DNA from: Oscillibacter sp.
Lineage (GTDB): Bacteria; Bacillota; Clostridia; Oscillospirales; Oscillospiraceae
DNA length: 64,000 bases
NCBI GenBank assembly: GCA_017526785.1
Contig: JAFXQV010000021.1
Location: forward strand, 1 to 64,000
Reading direction: 5' to 3'
Shown: in pieces, positions 60,748 to 64,000 of the stretch
Layout: every line of letters begins with the position of its first letter
How positions within the stretch are numbered: the first letter of the stretch is position 1
Made by a program: the position numbers and the translations under genes
Notes under the pieces: model-generated
What the model was told of the DNA's origin: nothing
Seen by the model: only the letters and a program-made list of their open reading frames with translations
Database searches by the model: none

Positions 60748-63069
60748 ATGAAAGAAAAAATTAGAAAAACTTTATATATGTTGTTTCTGTTGATACCTAT
60801 GCTTTTTATTTTATTATTTTTTGGGTATCTGCAACCTCGTTTTGACGTTGTGCTGTATACGGATAACATTGAAGGCGAGGGGCTTGGCACTTCTTATATA
60901 TGTCCCCCGGAGGGCTTTTCCATCGCCTATCGTGCTGACTTTTATTTTGGCAGTCAGCTAAAACAGGTCACAATTCCGGGCTATCATTACGACGTGGAAG
61001 AAATTGAACTCTATCTCTCAGACGTTTCCAGAGCGGATTTCAAGAGTTTTGACGTGTTCGCGTTCGGCGTTCAAACAGGGCATTGCGAGTTCAAGGACAT
61101 TATCCCGGACGGTGAGTATGAAACTATGTCGGTGGGACTCTCCGATGACGGGGAAGGCGTCACAATTATTTTTGACAATCCCACGGCAAGCAATGGGATT
61201 TCAATTCTATTCGATTTTCTGCCCATCTGGTTTTGGGTGGCCTATTGGGCGGTGTTCCTGCTGATTTCGCTATTGGTTTCTTGCGGCGCGTCGTTCCTGC
61301 TGGAACGCTTCCCGGTTGTCAGACTGCCCCTTTTCAGCGCTTCCGGCATTATGGCGGTCATGATTATGGGGTGCTGGTTCTGCGGAAGTCTGGCTTACGT
61401 GGATTATCTGGACTTCCTGCTAAACTGGATGATTCTGTTCTCAATCGCCCTGCTTCTGAACGCGTTCACATTGCCGTTTCTCGGTACGGTTCTGACAATG
61501 GCGGTGACAATTTTCTGGTATGCCGCTAACAATTTTGTGATAATGTTTCGGAACAAGCCGATTATGCCCGCTGACCTGAAAGCGCTTGGAACCGTGAAAG
61601 AGGTCATCGGCGGCTATACGCTGACGCCAACTCCCAAAATGGCAATTGGGATTCTCGTAACTGTCCTGTATATGTGTGGGGTCGTCTATGCTTGGAAGCA
61701 GTCCCGGAAAACAGACGTGTCCCGGAAAAAGCAATGGATTCGCCGGGGCGCAAGCGCCGGAATTGGGGCGTTGCTCCTGTTTGTCAGTATCCATAACCCG
61801 GAGTTTCGGGCGCTAAACTCGTTTCAGTGGGACAACATGCTTCTAAAGTGCTTTCATGAAGAGGGCATGGTAGTCAGTTTCATAAAAAGCGCGATGAGCG
61901 CGACAGTCAGTGTGCCGGACGGCTACAGCCCGGAAATTGTGCGTTCCTATCTGGAAGCGTACGAGCAGGAGGACGCCGAACCCGTGCCGGACGCGCCGCG
62001 CCCCGTCAATATTATCATGGTCATGAATGAGGCCTTTTCTGACTTGCGTACCGTGGGACTGAACGAAAACCTTGACGTTATGCCGTTTATCGACAGTCTG
62101 CGGGAGAATACCGTGCAAGGAAACCTGTATGTGTCGGTGTACGGCGGCGGAACGTGCAACACGGAATTTGAGGCGCTGACGGGCAACTCTTTAGCGTTCT
62201 TTAACGCCGGGGCGTACCCGTACACGGAGAATGTCACAAAGCCCCTGTTTTCCTTGGCTTCGTACTTCCGGGACAGCGGCTACAAAACGGACGCTTTCCA
62301 CGCCAACAACCCGAAAAACTGGAACCGGAATATTGTCTATCCAAATCTCGGCTTTGAGACGTTCCACAGTATCGGGGACTATCTCACTTTGACGGAGAAT
62401 CCGAACCTGCACGAACACCCGGCGGACATTTCCGACTATCTGAATATGGAACGTGTTAGCGAATCCTATCGGGGGCAGAACCGCTTTCTGTTCAATGTCA
62501 CTATGCAGAACCATTCTCCGTATAACCGCTGGGAGGACGTACAGGAGGCGGAAAGCGTCACGGAATACGGCGCGGAACTCTATTTTGATACCAAAGTATA
62601 CCTGTCTCTTGTCAAGGCTTCCGATGACGCCGTGCAACAGCTTGTGGAGACGTACCGGGACAGTGACGAGCCGACGATGATTATCTTTTTCGGCGACCAT
62701 CAGCCGTCCCTTCCCTACGGGGCTTTAGTGGAAATGGCTTTCAAACAGCAGTTGGACGCATATCAGACAAAGTTTTTCGTATGGACAAACTACGAGACGG
62801 CGGCGGAATCGGACGTGCAAATCAGCGCGAATTATCTGCCGTGGCTGATTCTGGAACGCGGGAATTTCCCGTTGCCGCCCTATGTGCGGATGTTGAAAGA
62901 AGTTCATGAAAAGTACCCCGTGATTTCGTCACAGGGTGTCGTGGACGCGGACGGCGCGGTGTATGGGAGCGTCGCCGAACTCGCCGACGACCCGCTGATT
63001 CAGAAGTATCAGTATGTGCAGTACGCGAACCTGTTCGACGAGCTGGACGCGGCGTGGTTCACGCCCTGA
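60748..63069 (+). CDS. LtaS-like sulfatase-domain phosphoglycerol transferase
   Basis: 773 residues. Several N-terminal helices (about 8-30, and 150-350), then an extracellular sulfatase-fold domain (about 420-700). Metal and catalytic residues are visible: E428 in 'VMNEAFSD', T469 in 'YGGGTCNTEFEAL' (the nucleophile of LtaS), and D650-H651 in 'FFGDHQPS'. LtaS enzymes polymerise glycerol phosphate onto membrane glycolipids; related enzymes modify other polymers, so the substrate is unsure. Start at 60748 with GGAGGA upstream. Confidence 0.88.
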   Translation: MKEKIRKTLYMLFLLIPMLFILLFFGYLQPRFDVVLYTDNIEGEGLGTSYICPPEGFSIAYRADFYFGSQLKQVTIPGYHYDVEEIELYLSDVSRADFKSFDVFAFGVQTGHCEFKDIIPDGEYETMSVGLSDDGEGVTIIFDNPTASNGISILFDFLPIWFWVAYWAVFLLISLLVSCGASFLLERFPVVRLPLFSASGIMAVMIMGCWFCGSLAYVDYLDFLLNWMILFSIALLLNAFTLPFLGTVLTMAVTIFWYAANNFVIMFRNKPIMPADLKALGTVKEVIGGYTLTPTPKMAIGILVTVLYMCGVVYAWKQSRKTDVSRKKQWIRRGASAGIGALLLFVSIHNPEFRALNSFQWDNMLLKCFHEEGMVVSFIKSAMSATVSVPDGYSPEIVRSYLEAYEQEDAEPVPDAPRPVNIIMVMNEAFSDLRTVGLNENLDVMPFIDSLRENTVQGNLYVSVYGGGTCNTEFEALTGNSLAFFNAGAYPYTENVTKPLFSLASYFRDSGYKTDAFHANNPKNWNRNIVYPNLGFETFHSIGDYLTLTENPNLHEHPADISDYLNMERVSESYRGQNRFLFNVTMQNHSPYNRWEDVQEAESVTEYGAELYFDTKVYLSLVKASDDAVQQLVETYRDSDEPTMIIFFGDHQPSLPYGALVEMAFKQQLDAYQTKFFVWTNYETAAESDVQISANYLPWLILERGNFPLPPYVRMLKEVHEKYPVISSQGVVDADGAVYGSVAELADDPLIQKYQYVQYANLFDELDAAWFTP

Positions 63070-63090
63070 AATCAAATGGAGGGAGATATT

Positions 63091-64000
63091 ATGAAATCAC
63101 GCTGGAAAATGCCCCGCTTTTCGTCCCCGGGCGAGTTTTTTAACTGGCTTCCGCAGTCATGGGTAGACGCCCCGGCGCTGTTCGCGCTGGCGGCGTTCTG
63201 CCTGTTTCCGGTGCCTGTCGCGGTTCACGCCCTGTTCGCCAAGTCCTTTGACCTCATGGTGATTGACAGCATGGAAATACTGGACTACTTTGTGTTTCCG
63301 TGTACGGCTTTCATTACCGTGCTTGTCTATGTCTTTACGCTGGGGAAGCTGTGGCGCGCGAAACTCTCCCCGATGGAAGAGTTCAAAAAACATACGGTCT
63401 TTGTACTGTTTCTCTTTCTTGTGGTGTGGATGAGTGTGGGCTTCGTCGCCGTACACGGCAGGACGCTGGAAGCGTCGTACGGGTTCGCGTTAAACCACGA
63501 GTCGATTTACCTGCAGATGGAATACTTTTTAGGCTTCTTCGCGCTGGGCGTGGCGATGGGGAATCCGCGCTGGAAGCTCTGGTTTCTGCGCGGCGTGACG
63601 GCGGTGAGTGTGTTTCTGGTGCCTTGCGCCTTTTACTTCTGGCACCACATCACGGCGACCCCTGTCTATTATGACTGGCGGCCTTCCGTGGCCTGTATCT
63701 GGACGAATATCAACTATTACGGCTACGTCCTGACGGTATGCGTCAGCCTGTCGGCGGCGCTGTTCGCGGGGGCGGAGTCGTGGCGCTGGCGCGTGTTCTA
63801 CGGCGTCGCGCTGGCGGCCAACTCCGTTGCGCTGTGCTACAATGACACCTTGGGCGCGTGGATTGGGGCGTTTTGCGGGTGCGCGTTCGTGGTGGCGGTG
63901 TACTGGCTCCGGGACGGGAAGTGCAACCGCTGGGCGCTTGTCGCGCTGGGACTGTTCGCGCTGTCCATGCTGGCGGCGGGCGTGGTCAATGGCAAATTGG
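63091..64000 (+). CDS. O-antigen-ligase-like membrane protein (cut by window edge)
   Basis: The frame starts at 63091 (GGAGGG upstream) and is open to the end of the window, 303 codons so far. It is strongly hydrophobic with at least eight predicted helices ('LFALAAFCLFPVPVAVHAL', 'HTVFVLFLFLVVWMSVGFVA', 'VALCYNDTLGAWIGAFCG'). The pattern is that of Wzy/O-antigen ligase-type polytopic transferases, but the catalytic loop has not been reached. Lies 21 bp after the LtaS-like gene, suggesting a surface-polymer locus. Confidence 0.55.
   Translation, partial: MKSRWKMPRFSSPGEFFNWLPQSWVDAPALFALAAFCLFPVPVAVHALFAKSFDLMVIDSMEILDYFVFPCTAFITVLVYVFTLGKLWRAKLSPMEEFKKHTVFVLFLFLVVWMSVGFVAVHGRTLEASYGFALNHESIYLQMEYFLGFFALGVAMGNPRWKLWFLRGVTAVSVFLVPCAFYFWHHITATPVYYDWRPSVACIWTNINYYGYVLTVCVSLSAALFAGAESWRWRVFYGVALAANSVALCYNDTLGAWIGAFCGCAFVVAVYWLRDGKCNRWALVALGLFALSMLAAGVVNGKL

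Overview
The window reads as a chromosome segment from a GC-rich, low-redundancy Clostridia-type Firmicute, most likely an Oscillospiraceae-like gut anaerobe. The evidence is TTGACA/TATAAT (SigA-type) promoters with 16-17 bp spacers, strong GGAGG ribosome binding sites, an IreB regulator, an L27 with a cleavable N-terminus next to the Prp protease, an RNase M5, a SpoIIM-like protein, ferredoxin-dependent indolepyruvate oxidoreductase (IorAB), and a PTS fructose system. The taxonomic call is inference; no rRNA or tRNA gene was seen.

Layout. 1-0.95 kb: a gene leaving the left edge and a HicAB toxin-antitoxin pair. 1-4.9 kb (reverse): yceD-rpmF-der-plsY-gpsA, coupling ribosome assembly and phospholipid synthesis. 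4.9-6.8 kb (reverse): ireB followed by a ParA-like ATPase and a HEPN protein. 7-12.1 kb (reverse): a polysaccharide deacetylase, a 59-residue protein, pheS and an unusually long pheT. 12.2-13.3 kb: rplU-prp-rpmA. 13.3-25 kb (reverse): a nearly complete arginine operon, argG-argH-argC-tfoX-argJ-argB-hydrolase-argD-TIR gene-argF. 25.2-27 kb: an SSB-like protein and a P-loop ATPase. 27.2-31.7 kb: AraC regulator, GH36 alpha-galactosidase and two membrane proteins. 31.7-35.6 kb (reverse): a PTS-EIIC/EAL fusion and a GH13 glucosidase. 35.7-43 kb: a zinc-finger protein, then on the reverse strand uraA-rsmA-yerC-like-iorA-iorB-paaK-ACT. 43-52.4 kb (reverse): lepA-azlC-azlD-nudix-ATPase-TPR, then fruK-fruA. 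52.6-58.7 kb: comEC-holA-rnmV-DUF6514-glnS. 58.8-64 kb: SpoIIM-like protein, an XRE regulator with a small partner, a prepilin, an LtaS-like sulfatase and an O-antigen-ligase-like protein cut by the right edge.

The genes least explained by housekeeping are three sets with an immune or signalling look, each placed co-directionally inside or next to a housekeeping operon and with no integrase nearby: (1) a 779-residue TIR + Nudix-like + PP2C-like protein between argD and argF; (2) an AAA-type ATPase whose 3' end overlaps a TPR-repeat gene; (3) a ParA-like ATPase overlapping a HEPN (Rx4H) protein. The first is the best candidate for an undescribed system. A second surprise is PheT, which carries about 200 extra residues that look like two further copies of its own N-terminal tRNA-binding (OB) fold.

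Regulation visible in the sequence includes many near-consensus promoters, an attenuator-like hairpin inside a leader reading frame of uraA, a hairpin between argG and argH, one between rpmF and der, and a probable L21 leader.
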